A DNA stretch of 64,000 bases from Companilactobacillus futsaii JCM 17355 (GTDB lineage Bacteria > Bacillota > Bacilli > Lactobacillales > Lactobacillaceae). Location of the stretch: positions 53,240-117,239 of the forward strand of contig NZ_AZDO01000011.1 in the NCBI RefSeq assembly GCF_001435505.1, given 5' to 3'. The position numbers and the translations under genes were made by a program. This document shows positions 44,227 through 51,310 of the stretch, one piece after another. The notes beneath the pieces are model-generated. The model worked only from the letters and a program-made list of their open reading frames with translations, did no database searches and was not told where the DNA came from. Each line of letters begins with the position of its first letter. Position 1 is the stretch's first letter.

Positions 44227-44325
44227 AATTGAGTTTTACAGGTTGTCATGGGTCGTCAAAGCCCTTGATAAATCAACGTTTTATAAATTGAGTTCTTCAC
44301 TGGTTATCACTTATTTACAATAAAG

Positions 44326-44347
44326 CGGAGCCACGACGGAGCCACGA
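44326..44347 (+). repeat. Tandem CGGAGCCACGA repeats, left arm-type site
   Basis: Two perfect tandem copies of the 11-mer, 100 bases inside the left core. A matching pair occurs at 56882-56901, so these are likely integrase arm-binding sites. Confidence 0.7.
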
Positions 44348-44373
44348 AAAACATTTAAGTTTGTACGGCGCTT

Positions 44374-44403
44374 GAACATCGACTTGATCGGTGTTCTTTT
44401 TTT
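44374..44403 (+). terminator. Terminator inside the left end of the element
   Basis: GAACATCGA-CTTGA-TCGGTGTTC followed by seven T. It probably replaces the native tRNA terminator displaced to 57,002. Confidence 0.85.
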
Positions 44404-44925
44404 GTACAAAAATAAGCCTGGTACCTCTACCAGACTTAAAATAAATAATACCCCCCGGTACTATTTAAAAAAACTATACTAAATTTTCTCATGAATTTTA
44501 TGTATATAGATTTATATTTGATAGATATTTCAATACCTACCATCTTTAATTATACCTTAATTTCAATGAATCAAAAGCAACAAATTTCAACCACATGCCC
44601 TACACTTTATCATCTACAACCACTGCTATAATAGGATTTCTCAAGATCTTCTTTTAATCTTCTTTACCTATCCTCTGTAACAATAAGTACATACGACTAT
44701 TCATTTATTTAATGTACTTCGTTATATATCACGCCTATCAGCATTTAATTTAATATAAAAATACAGAGCGTTTCATTTGCCCAATATGTTAATTATAAAG
44801 ATTTTATATACTATACTAGTTAATGAGTTATTCAAAATATCTACATAGACACGGAGCAATTAACCAATGGATGCAAAATATTTTTTGTTATGATCCAATC
44901 TTATAAGATTAAAGATTGATAGTGA
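44404..44925. other. AT-rich stretch with no gene seen
   Basis: No open frame with an SD was found on either strand. It holds a small hairpin (44,414-44,437) and a run of C (about 44,451). Confidence 0.5.
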
Positions 44926-45069
44926 TTATATGAACCTATATACTGGTACGTTGTGATTAACGGCGCTCATAATGTAATCTTGTGCAGTGTCTATGTAATT
45001 TTGTAAAAGAGTGTTGTCTAGCGCGTGTGTCACACGCAAACTATTTTTAACATCTTGTAATGTAACCAT
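44926..45069 (-). pseudogene. Phage head-tail connector (gp6-like) remnant
   Basis: 47 codons starting MVTLQDVKNSLRVTHALDNT, then LLQNYIDTAQDYIMSAVNHN, with AAAGGAA 9-12 bases before the ATG. This matches the N-terminal half of gp6-like connector proteins (about 100 aa), which begin with the same V.LEDVK..LR pattern. It stops after VYRFI, so only the first half remains. No neighbouring capsid genes. Confidence 0.6.
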
Positions 45070-45318
45070 TTATATTAAATTCCTTTCTTGAGCTGAACCT
45101 CCATTTTGACAGTCCAGGTATTTTAGTTAAAACAGATCGTTTCAAGCAATCTGTTTCATATCCTTCAAAAAGATATGTTTTAGATGGCAACCTTTAAAGG
45201 GTACTCACTTTTTGTGTACCCTTATCTTTCCAATGGTTAACGAAACTTTTCCCCGAAATTGGGGTAAAGGACAAAATTGTCATAAACCGTCTTTCTGCCA
45301 CAAGTGATAAAAAAGCTA

Positions 45319-45438
45319 TTACTCAAAAAAGTAAAAGCTATCTTTCATGTACTCCATTTCAGCGTACACGGCATACTTTAAAAGAGGGGGTTGCGCAAAA
45401 TTGGGCAGACCTCTTGCGGTCAGTTGAAACGGCCTCAT
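45319..45438 (-). CDS. 39-codon coupled small gene, unknown
   Basis: ATG at 45438 overlaps the TGA of the upstream HTH gene (ATGA). The product begins MRPFQLTARGLPNFAQPPLL and ends EMEYMKDSFYFFE, rich in aromatic residues. Not recognised. The overlap is the main support. Confidence 0.4.
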   Translation of the reverse strand: MRPFQLTARGLPNFAQPPLLKYAVYAEMEYMKDSFYFFE

Positions 45439-45659
45439 CTATCAAAAAAGGCATTGCCAAAAGTGGCAATACCAACTAATAAAAGTGTGTATGGATCAAC
45501 CTTCAAATAATTGGCAACTGCTTTCACTCTCTTAATAGAAATAGTTTGTGAAGTGTCCCATTTTCTAATGGTTCCATTGCTAAAGCCCAAATCAGTTTCA
45601 ATTTTTCTAATTGGAATGTTTTTCTTCTTAGCAATGTTTTGAATTGTTTCATAAATCAA
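45435..45659 (-). CDS. Cro-like HTH regulator
   Basis: 74 residues from a TTG at 45659 (GGTGG 8 bases upstream; a GTG at 45671 would add four residues). The HTH reads IRKIETDLGFSNGTIRKW and is closely similar to that of the divergent gene at 45,927 (IRQIEMDLGFSNGSLRKW). Such a divergent pair forms a CI/Cro-type switch; being small and lacking a C-terminal domain, this is the Cro-side candidate. Confidence 0.75.
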   Translation of the reverse strand: MIYETIQNIAKKKNIPIRKIETDLGFSNGTIRKWDTSQTISIKRVKAVANYLKVDPYTLLLVGIATFGNAFFDR

Positions 45660-45846
45660 TACGTTCACCACCTTATATAATTTAGTAAGTTGGTCGACAT
45701 ATCTCTTGCAAAAAATAGACTGATATTCTACGATGAGGCATATTAAAGAACACCGTTATTCCTTTATTCGCCCGCCAAAGCTAATAAGTTAGGAATTGCG
45801 ATAGGTTTTTAATACTCTCAATCAACTTACAAGCGCAATTATATAT

Positions 45847-45863
45847 ACCTGTAGTCTATAGGT
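45847..45863. promoter_or_regulatory. Operator 1 of the divergent HTH pair
   Basis: ACCTGTAG-T-CTATAGGT, an 8+1+8 inverted repeat with one mismatch; shares the TAGTCTA half with operator 2. Confidence 0.55.
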
Positions 45864-45883
45864 AAAATGCTTTAATTTAGATT

Positions 45884-45905
45884 CATAGTCTATATTTAGA
45901 CTATG
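45884..45905. promoter_or_regulatory. Operator 2 of the divergent HTH pair
   Basis: CATAGTCTA-TATT-TAGACTATG, a perfect 9+4+9 inverted repeat 21 bases before the repressor start. Confidence 0.65.
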
Positions 45906-45926
45906 CTTAGAAATGGATGCAAGAAA

Positions 45927-46259
45927 ATGACGGTATATCAACATATTCAGCGTGTAGCTAAACCGAAAAAAATTTCTATTCGTCAAATTGAAATGGATTT
46001 AGGATTTAGTAATGGTAGTTTACGTAAATGGAAAGATAGCGCACCTACAGATAAATTAGTTCATGTGGCTAAATATCTCGGTACGACACCTGATTATTTA
46101 ATTTTGGGACATGTAAACGATCATGATGAATCTAAAATAAAAAAAGATAATAATGTAAAAACTATAGTAGCTCATTTAAATGATGATGTAACACCAGAGC
46201 AACTAGAAAAAATCACTGAATATATAGACTTTATTACTAAAGATAATAAGAAAGACTGA
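45927..46259 (+). CDS. CI-like phage repressor
   Basis: 110 residues from ATG 45927, starting MTVYQHIQRVAKPKKISIRQ. N-terminal HTH (about 15-60), a linker with TPDYLILGHV, and a charged C-terminal helix (LEKITEYIDFITKDNKKD). There is no autocleavage domain, so release would depend on ImmA, whose gene remnant follows 4 bases after the stop. An upstream ATG at 45903 lies inside operator 2 and is less likely. Confidence 0.8.
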   Translation: MTVYQHIQRVAKPKKISIRQIEMDLGFSNGSLRKWKDSAPTDKLVHVAKYLGTTPDYLILGHVNDHDESKIKKDNNVKTIVAHLNDDVTPEQLEKITEYIDFITKDNKKD

Positions 46260-46263
46260 TTGG

Positions 46264-46524
46264 ATGAATAGACTTGAACGCACAATTAATAAATATAAAT
46301 CAAATATTAATTTTGTTTATAAAACCGACATGCCACCAGGGTTAGATGCTTTAACCGTTGGTAACAATGTCTTTCTAACCACCAGGTGTGGATTCACTGA
46401 CACACTACAGCATATTGGTGAAGAAATAGGACATGTTCAAACTACAGTTGGTAATATTAGCAAATACAAAACTGCTGATGACCTAAGTCAAGAACGTAAA
46501 GCACGTCAACTTGGGTATACGTAA
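46264..46524 (+). pseudogene. ImmA/IrrE metallopeptidase, N-terminal fragment
   Basis: 86 codons with the zinc motif region HIGEEIGHVQTTVGNI of ImmA-type anti-repressor proteases. The protein stops at ARQLGYT, where the sequence runs into a 5'-truncated transposase gene. A C-terminal ImmA piece occurs at 47,881. The fragment lacks the C-terminal half, so it is probably inactive. Confidence 0.75.
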
Positions 46525-47288
46525 GCGGACTAAGCCAAGAAAGGTTGATTTATATGATATCTTTTGTGCCCTGCTTTATACCTTGAAAAATGGGTGCGTT
46601 TGGCGCGATTTACCCAGCGATTTTCCTAAATGGGAAACCGTCTATTATTACTGGTTACTTTGGACTAAAACGCCATCTCCTGCTGGTATCACTCCTCTGG
46701 ATAAGGTTTTAAAAAAATTGTCAGCCAACATCGGTTGGCTCAGAAGCGTTCAGTTTATACATCGTTCGTCATTCTAGATGCTCAAAGTGTCAAGAATACC
46801 GATCCTGCTGAAAGTAGCAGCTACGATGGTGGTAAAAAGGTGAGTGGGATTAAGCGGTAAAAAGGTGAGTGGGATTAAGCGGTAAAAAGGTGAGTGGGAT
46901 TAAGCGCCATCTTGCTGTATATATCAATGGGCTGCCGATGGCAGTCCATGTGACAACCGCCAATGTTTCTGAGCGTGATGGCGCCAATGCGCTACTGGCG
47001 TTAAACAAATCACAGTTTGACCTGGTTCAACGAGTAATGGCCGATGGTGGTTATACTGGTAACAACTTTGCTCAATCAGTTCAGGCAATGATTAACGCTG
47101 AAGTCATTATTGCTAAACAGAGTGACCTTAGGCACGGTCAAGTGACCCCGCAACGCTGGGTTATCGAACGCAGTTTTAGCTGGCTAGGAAAATATCGGCG
47201 CCTCTGGCGCAATTGTGAGCGAAAGCTGAACACCAGTAAGATGATGATTAGCTTAGCCTTCCTGCGAATACTCTTGAAAAGATTCTAA
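46515..47288 (+). pseudogene. IS5-family transposase, broken
   Basis: The first frame begins inside the gene (RKRTKPRKVDLYDIFCALLY) and covers the DUF4096-like part; the second (to 47288) covers the DDE C-terminal part with MADGGYTGNNF and VIERSFSWLGKYRRLWRNCE. Between them is a possible programmed -1 shift at A7 (46711-46717), after which the frame KRSVYTSFVILDAQSVKNTD continues. A 25-bp sequence triplicated at 46831-46905 then breaks the frame. 5' end and left terminal repeat are missing. Its base composition is more GC-rich than the flanks, pointing to foreign origin. Confidence 0.85.
46831..46905 (+). repeat. Three perfect tandem copies of a 25-bp unit
   Basis: Units 46831-46855, 46856-46880 and 46881-46905 are identical. 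The extra 50 bases shift the transposase frame by two. Confidence 0.95.
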
Positions 47289-47390
47289 ATACGTTCTTAG
47301 GGTTATAACCTGTAAAATCACTTTCTGTGACTCAAAATCAGTCCAAATACTGACGACTATAAAAGCTGAATATTTTGGAGGTATCATATA

Positions 47391-47756
47391 TTGAAAACAA
47401 CAAAATTAGTTGTTGGGATTTTGCAGATTGTTTTGTCCTTGTTTATCTTGCTACAATCATTCGCCGTGGGTGTTGGTAATGCTATTGATAAGTCAAAGGA
47501 CGTGGGTGGAAGTGCTGGCTTTGTGGTAGCAATCCTGTTCATCGTTTCTGGAATTATTTATATTGCCACTCGCAAATCAGAAAAGCTTGGTGGTGACATT
47601 GCCGGTCTTGTCTTGATGATCATTTCATGGTTATTCGCGATCAGCAACGCGCATGTATATTCAGACTTGCAAATCTGGGGTTGGGTTTCATTCGTCATTG
47701 GTGTTGGCTTCTTCGTTTGGCACTTTATTGCACTACGTAAACAAGCAACTAAGTAA
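47391..47756 (+). CDS. Four-helix membrane protein in the lysogeny module
   Basis: 121 residues; TTG start at 47391 with GGAGG 8 bases upstream. Four hydrophobic segments (about 7-25, 43-60, 70-85, 95-113) with short polar loops, the second followed by TRKSEKLGG. Position among lysogeny genes would fit a superinfection-exclusion or conversion role, but there is no motif to prove it. It has its own terminator. Family not recognised. Confidence 0.65.
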   Translation: MKTTKLVVGILQIVLSLFILLQSFAVGVGNAIDKSKDVGGSAGFVVAILFIVSGIIYIATRKSEKLGGDIAGLVLMIISWLFAISNAHVYSDLQIWGWVSFVIGVGFFVWHFIALRKQATK

Positions 47757-47762
47757 CAATCG

Positions 47763-47786
47763 AAGCCCCTACTTGGGGCTTTTATT
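47763..47786 (+). terminator. Terminator after the membrane protein gene
   Basis: AAGCCCC-TACTT-GGGGCTTTTATT. Confidence 0.75.
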
Positions 47787-47880
47787 GGATGCAAAACGTA
47801 GCAACTTAAACGGGTCTAGAATTTTTGGTGTTGGAAAGTATTTCCATTCCAAAAGTACTAGGCCCTAATTTAAAAAGCCA

Positions 47881-48117
47881 TTGATAATGGATCAAAAACG
47901 GCCACTAGGGTATTGTCTAATAGTTGATTTGGATAGCATTATAGCTTGCTATCAAGCCGGAATTAGAACGCCTTGGGAAATGTCAGACTTCTTTGAAGTG
48001 TCTGAATCTTACATGTGGAAAGCCATTGACACTTATCGTATTAAACGTGGAATTGACTTCACGTATAAGGGCTATAAATTCAATTTAAACAACGGTCTTT
48101 CTATGTCCAAAATCTGA
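47881..48117 (+). pseudogene. ImmA/IrrE metallopeptidase, C-terminal fragment
   Basis: The part after about residue 10 (IVDLDSIIACYQAGIRTPWE, then FFEVSESYMWKAIDTYRIKR) matches the C-terminal half of phage ImmA proteins, with the usual tail YKGYKFNLNNG. The zinc-binding half is absent here but exists at 46,264. Either the two are halves of one split gene, or this is the relic of a second copy. Confidence 0.6.
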
Positions 48118-48157
48118 CTGACTTTAAAAGCTGAAATTTGTTTCGGGGGAAAAGAAA

Positions 48158-48706
48158 ATGAAAACCAAAAGTTTAGCATTAACGGGATTAACTATTCTTT
48201 TAGCTTCAACATTGGTAGCTTGTTCCGGTGGCAACGAATCGTCTTCAAAATCTGATACAGCTGATAAAACCGTGAAGGTTAAAAAGAAAGCATCAACTTA
48301 TTTCAAGGATAATAAGTTAGTAACCAAGGATTACGATATTGATATTACTCAAACAAAAGTAATCCAAGTTGGCGAAACTGGAAACGAATATGGTGAAAAA
48401 CCTGTATTGGCATTTTGGTTCAAAGTTCATAATAAGAAAGCTAAAGACTTAGATCCAAACGGGGCTTGGATAAGTGTTTTCAAAGCAATTCAGGATAATA
48501 ATAAAGATTCAGTCAATGAATTGGATGTTGGTTCACTTCCTGATGATAGATTTTTAGATTCACAATCTGAAGAAATTAAAGTTGGTGGAACCGTTGAAAT
48601 GGCTGTTTCATATGAATTAGATGATACAACCACACCGGTTAAATTAACCGCTGAAAATATTGTTACTGGTAAAAGTCTTGGATCAATGACATACAAGTTA
48701 AATTAA
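48158..48706 (+). CDS. DUF5067-type lipoprotein
   Basis: 182 residues with a lipoprotein signal peptide (lipobox LVAC, Cys22), a Ser/Lys/Asp-rich spacer and a beta-rich domain with YGEKPVLAFWFKVHNKKAKD and GGTVEMAVSYELDD, typical of DUF5067. Such genes are common in lactobacillar and other Gram-positive prophage lysogeny regions. SD CGGGGGA lies upstream. Surface-exposed; function unknown. Confidence 0.8.
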   Translation: MKTKSLALTGLTILLASTLVACSGGNESSSKSDTADKTVKVKKKASTYFKDNKLVTKDYDIDITQTKVIQVGETGNEYGEKPVLAFWFKVHNKKAKDLDPNGAWISVFKAIQDNNKDSVNELDVGSLPDDRFLDSQSEEIKVGGTVEMAVSYELDDTTTPVKLTAENIVTGKSLGSMTYKLN

Positions 48707-48837
48707 AGACAAAATAAAAAAAGCCATATTCCTACACCGACCAAAGTAGATGGAATATGACTTAAACGAAATCTATACTAAATGGGCTAAAACTCCCCTA
48801 TTTAGCTCCTTTAGTATACCATACTGGAGGAATACTC

Positions 48838-48987
48838 ATGGAAGTATATAAACGTGGTAAAGCTTGGACTTATCGTATCAGATACAAGGATACTAATGGT
48901 AAACGTAAATCTTTATCTAAGAGCGGATTTAAGACTAAAAAAGAAGCTTATACCGTTGGTTCCATACCACAAGGCTCACCTTTATAA
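48838..48987 (+). pseudogene. Tyrosine integrase, N-terminal stub
   Basis: 49 codons with GGAGG 7 bases before the ATG. The first 39 residues (MEVYKRGKAWTYRIRYKDTN, then GKRKSLSKSGFKTKKEAYT) are the arm-binding domain of a phage integrase different from the one at 55,699. The rest of the gene is lost; the reading runs ten codons into unrelated sequence before stopping. Confidence 0.8.
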
Positions 48988-49061
48988 GTAAAAGTGTACC
49001 CACACATTTCATCAATTATTTTGAATTTAAGTTGTTCTATATTCATTGACATCACTACCAT
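48948..49061 (-). pseudogene. Truncated gene of unknown function abutting the integrase stub
   Basis: 37 codons from ATG 49061 with an SD-like GGGGGG run 6 bases upstream, ending in FKIIDEMCGYTFTYKGEPCG and MEPTV. It points towards the integrase stub, and both lose their 3' ends at about 48,950-48,965, so this looks like a recombination junction. Family not recognised. Confidence 0.45.
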
Positions 49062-49594
49062 AGATACCCCCCTAATCAAATTCATGAGAAAAAATGTACA
49101 GTGACGGCGTGAACCACGGCTATAACGGGGAGGGGGTGGGTACGCCCCCCCATTACCAGGCACGTTACAATTTACCAAGCAACATCAATAAACGCCGTAC
49201 ACGGCTTAATAGGGACTTTTAAAAATAAATTATTTTTTATTTAATCACCAACAAATAATAAAAATAATTTATTTTTTTTATTTTATTTTTAATTCAAATC
49301 TTGTCAGCATCAGACTAGCTCCACCCATCCACCCCAGTACCCAGGTGAGTGGGGCGAGGGAGTGACGGATGCAACTCTGCGATTCAGAAATTTATTTTAA
49401 AAATATATTTCAAACTAAATCAAGTAACTACAAACTATTGTAGCAACCTATTAACAGGCTCCTTATGCCATTTGATTACCTTTAATACCAATACTATTGT
49501 TCTATTCATTAACCCAACCAGGCACAAGGTACACGGGCTAGTGAGGTTGTTATCCCAACTATATGGCGGGTATCAATATAAACCAGGGTTCTAA
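49062..49594. other. Gene-free block with G/C-rich islands in AT-rich DNA
   Basis: No credible gene. It holds a very G-rich stretch around 49,120-49,160, a palindrome-like CGCCGTACACGGC near 49,190, a very AT-rich tract (49,220-49,310) and a second GC island (49,319-49,366, CCCCA...TGGGG inverted elements). A packaging or replication site is possible. Confidence 0.4.
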
Positions 49595-49936
49595 TCAATC
49601 ATTTAAATCCAAGCCATCTAACAAATTCTTGTAACCCTTATCCATAGAAGTTCGTTTTTCTGATTTTATTATTGAATTATTATCATACTTATCTTCAACT
49701 TCTTTGGATGCCTTTGAAACAGCCTCTTCAAGTTCACGGGACTTCTGTTCTTCTTGTTCGGTTTTAATACTTTCCGCCATGCCTTTATAAAGTTTTTGCA
49801 TTTCAGCATTCTCCGCATCTTGTATAGCTTTACGTTTTGCATCTACTTTGGCGTTATGCTCTCTTACTTCCTTTTCAAATTTTTCATCTACTTCTTTTTG
49901 CATTTTATCTATACTAATATATTTATTTTCATCCAT
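49595..49936 (-). CDS. Highly charged helical protein, unknown
   Basis: 113 residues, very rich in Glu/Lys/Asp, predicted almost entirely helical or coiled-coil (VDEKFEKEVREHNAKVDAKR). The composition recalls scaffolding or capsid-remodelling proteins, but no motif supports that. AAAGGAG precedes the ATG. Last gene of the minus-strand run of the island. Confidence 0.7.
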   Translation of the reverse strand: MDENKYISIDKMQKEVDEKFEKEVREHNAKVDAKRKAIQDAENAEMQKLYKGMAESIKTEQEEQKSRELEEAVSKASKEVEDKYDNNSIIKSEKRTSMDKGYKNLLDGLDLND

Positions 49937-49978
49937 AGTTTTAATACTCCTTTTTTATAACCAATAATTATTGAATTT

Positions 49979-50563
49979 CTATTTTTCTTCACCCGCTAAT
50001 TTTGATAGTGATGTTCCCTTAACTTTAGCATTGTAAAAACCACTTACTGAAATTTTACTTCTGTATTCCTTATCACTTGACCAGGTTGTACCCCCATCGC
50101 TTTTCAAAATACGTCCCTCGGGTTCTTTATAAATTTTTCGTTGTAAAACGTTCATTAATTTATTAGCTTTATTTGTAACTCCACTCGATTCGTTAGCAAG
50201 TGAACGAATGTCTGAAATAAGTTTTATCGCTTTTTCGTTTAATGCCTCTTGTTCATTATCAGCGCCTTCAGTAATTTCTTTTAACAATGAACTATATTCT
50301 GCTTTACTAATTAGTGGGGTATTTTGAACCTTATTTTTAGTTTTCGTATAAAGTTCTTTGGCGTGATCTGCTGACCAAATTGCATTTTTCGCCTTATTAT
50401 AATCATCTACATTTACGGTATCTTCGGCGTTCTTCAATTTTTTGTTTGCATCCTGGATAGCTTTATCAGCGGTTTCAATCTTCTTTTGATAGCTATCAAT
50501 TTTGCTTTGGTTGTCTGTCACTAAGTTAGTTAATTTTGATTCAATTTCTTTTAAAGTTGTCAT
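49979..50563 (-). CDS. Coiled-coil protein, unknown
   Basis: 194 residues: heptad-rich first half (LTNLVTDNQSKIDSYQKKIE), then a more mixed C-terminal part with ILKSDGGTTWSSDKEYR. GAGGAGA lies upstream of the ATG. It sits where Gram-positive satellites carry capsid-interference or packaging genes. Function unknown. Confidence 0.7.
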   Translation of the reverse strand: MTTLKEIESKLTNLVTDNQSKIDSYQKKIETADKAIQDANKKLKNAEDTVNVDDYNKAKNAIWSADHAKELYTKTKNKVQNTPLISKAEYSSLLKEITEGADNEQEALNEKAIKLISDIRSLANESSGVTNKANKLMNVLQRKIYKEPEGRILKSDGGTTWSSDKEYRSKISVSGFYNAKVKGTSLSKLAGEEK

Positions 50564-50605
50564 TTTTTATATTCTCCTCTGTTTAAATTAGATCAATCAA
50601 TTAAT

Positions 50606-51028
50606 TTAATATTTGATTTTCTTATCAATAATGTTTGCCTTCGTACGATATAGGTTGGTGGTACTGGACGGCTTAATATTGAAGCACCAGTTCTTACTCT
50701 GCTTGTCCGCAACCTTGAAACCAGTAACCAACATTGCACCTTTAAACATTCCATTCATAATGTAAAAGCCACAACCTGAATCACTGAAATAGTGTTTAAG
50801 ACTGTAAGAATCATCAGCGTAATTAATTCCTTTACTGGGTGCCAATGTATTGAGTACCCACGTAACCAGCTCCACTTGCTCCAACGGTGACAGGTCTAAA
50901 AATCTAATGGGATCATCGTAACCATCGGGATCTAATACCCCGATAGTGGGGGGTAATTTATTCTTAACTAAGTGGTGTCGTTGCTTTATCCACCTGTATA
51001 GTCGGGTGTAATTATCTTGTAGTTCCAT
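50606..51028 (-). CDS. Conserved small island protein with an NG.FKGAM motif, unknown
   Basis: 140 residues. The segment YSLKHYFSDSGCGFYIMNG followed by MFKGAMLVTGFKVADKQSKN recalls small proteins that recur in Gram-positive phages and satellites, from memory only. The basic C-terminus would suit nucleic-acid binding. It is the first gene beyond the origin repeats. AAAGGAA lies upstream of the ATG. Confidence 0.7.
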   Translation of the reverse strand: MELQDNYTRLYRWIKQRHHLVKNKLPPTIGVLDPDGYDDPIRFLDLSPLEQVELVTWVLNTLAPSKGINYADDSYSLKHYFSDSGCGFYIMNGMFKGAMLVTGFKVADKQSKNWCFNIKPSSTTNLYRTKANIIDKKIKY

Positions 51029-51049
51029 TTGTGTGTTCCTTTCTTAAAT

Positions 51050-51310
51050 TGATACATGTGATACATCATGCTTTTAACATGTATCATCTCTGTAACCTTT
51101 GCGCCACAAGGGATAAGAGTTACTTTCTCTTATGTGATACGTGATACATGTATGTTTTAAAACTTCAAATAAAGCACGGTTACACACTTAGTAATACCTT
51201 TTTTAATACTTTGTTATTTACATGTATCATGTATCATTATTCCTGTAATCCTTGATACAGTTAGGATAAGAAGTGATACGTGTCATGTATCACACATGTA
51301 TCATGTATCA
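51050..51310. other. Putative replication origin with iterons
   Basis: Twelve copies (seven perfect) of TGATACATG in both orientations: starts at 51050, 51059, 51078(-), 51135, 51142, 51221(-), 51228(-), 51253, 51274, 51284(-), 51295(-), 51302(-). The two clusters flank a 70-base AT-rich gap (51151-51220). The right cluster overlaps the end of the vapE gene. SaPI-type satellites have the same layout: iterons on both sides of an AT-rich unit, 3' of the rep gene. Confidence 0.85.

Noticed and set aside
44141..44323. Plus-strand reading over the tRNA
   Set aside because: It lies across the tRNA-Glu gene and attL; no protein pattern.
44404..44925. CRISPR, tRNA or toxin-antitoxin genes in the left AT-rich stretch
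   Set aside because: No repeats, cloverleaf or SD-preceded frame could be found.
45241..45300. Small 29-codon minus-strand reading near 45,270
   Set aside because: Crosses hairpins, has a weak SD and no recognisable pattern.
46831..46905. CRISPR or satellite repeat
   Set aside because: Direct abutting copies inside a transposase gene with no spacers; replication slippage explains them.
44213..48990. Two tandem elements each with its own attachment sites
   Set aside because: No third copy of the 14-bp core or of the CGGAGCCACGA repeats is present between the two halves.
48948..49178. Long minus-strand reading of 76 codons
   Set aside because: Its first 39 codons run through the G/C-rich block with proline/arginine runs and no SD; only the part from 49,061 is retained.
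49349..49594. Plus-strand 81-codon reading in the gene-free block
   Set aside because: No SD, no family pattern, and it ends at the start of oppositely directed genes.
51050..51310. CRISPR array
   Set aside because: The 9-base repeats occur in both orientations with irregular spacing and no uniform spacers; they fit iterons.
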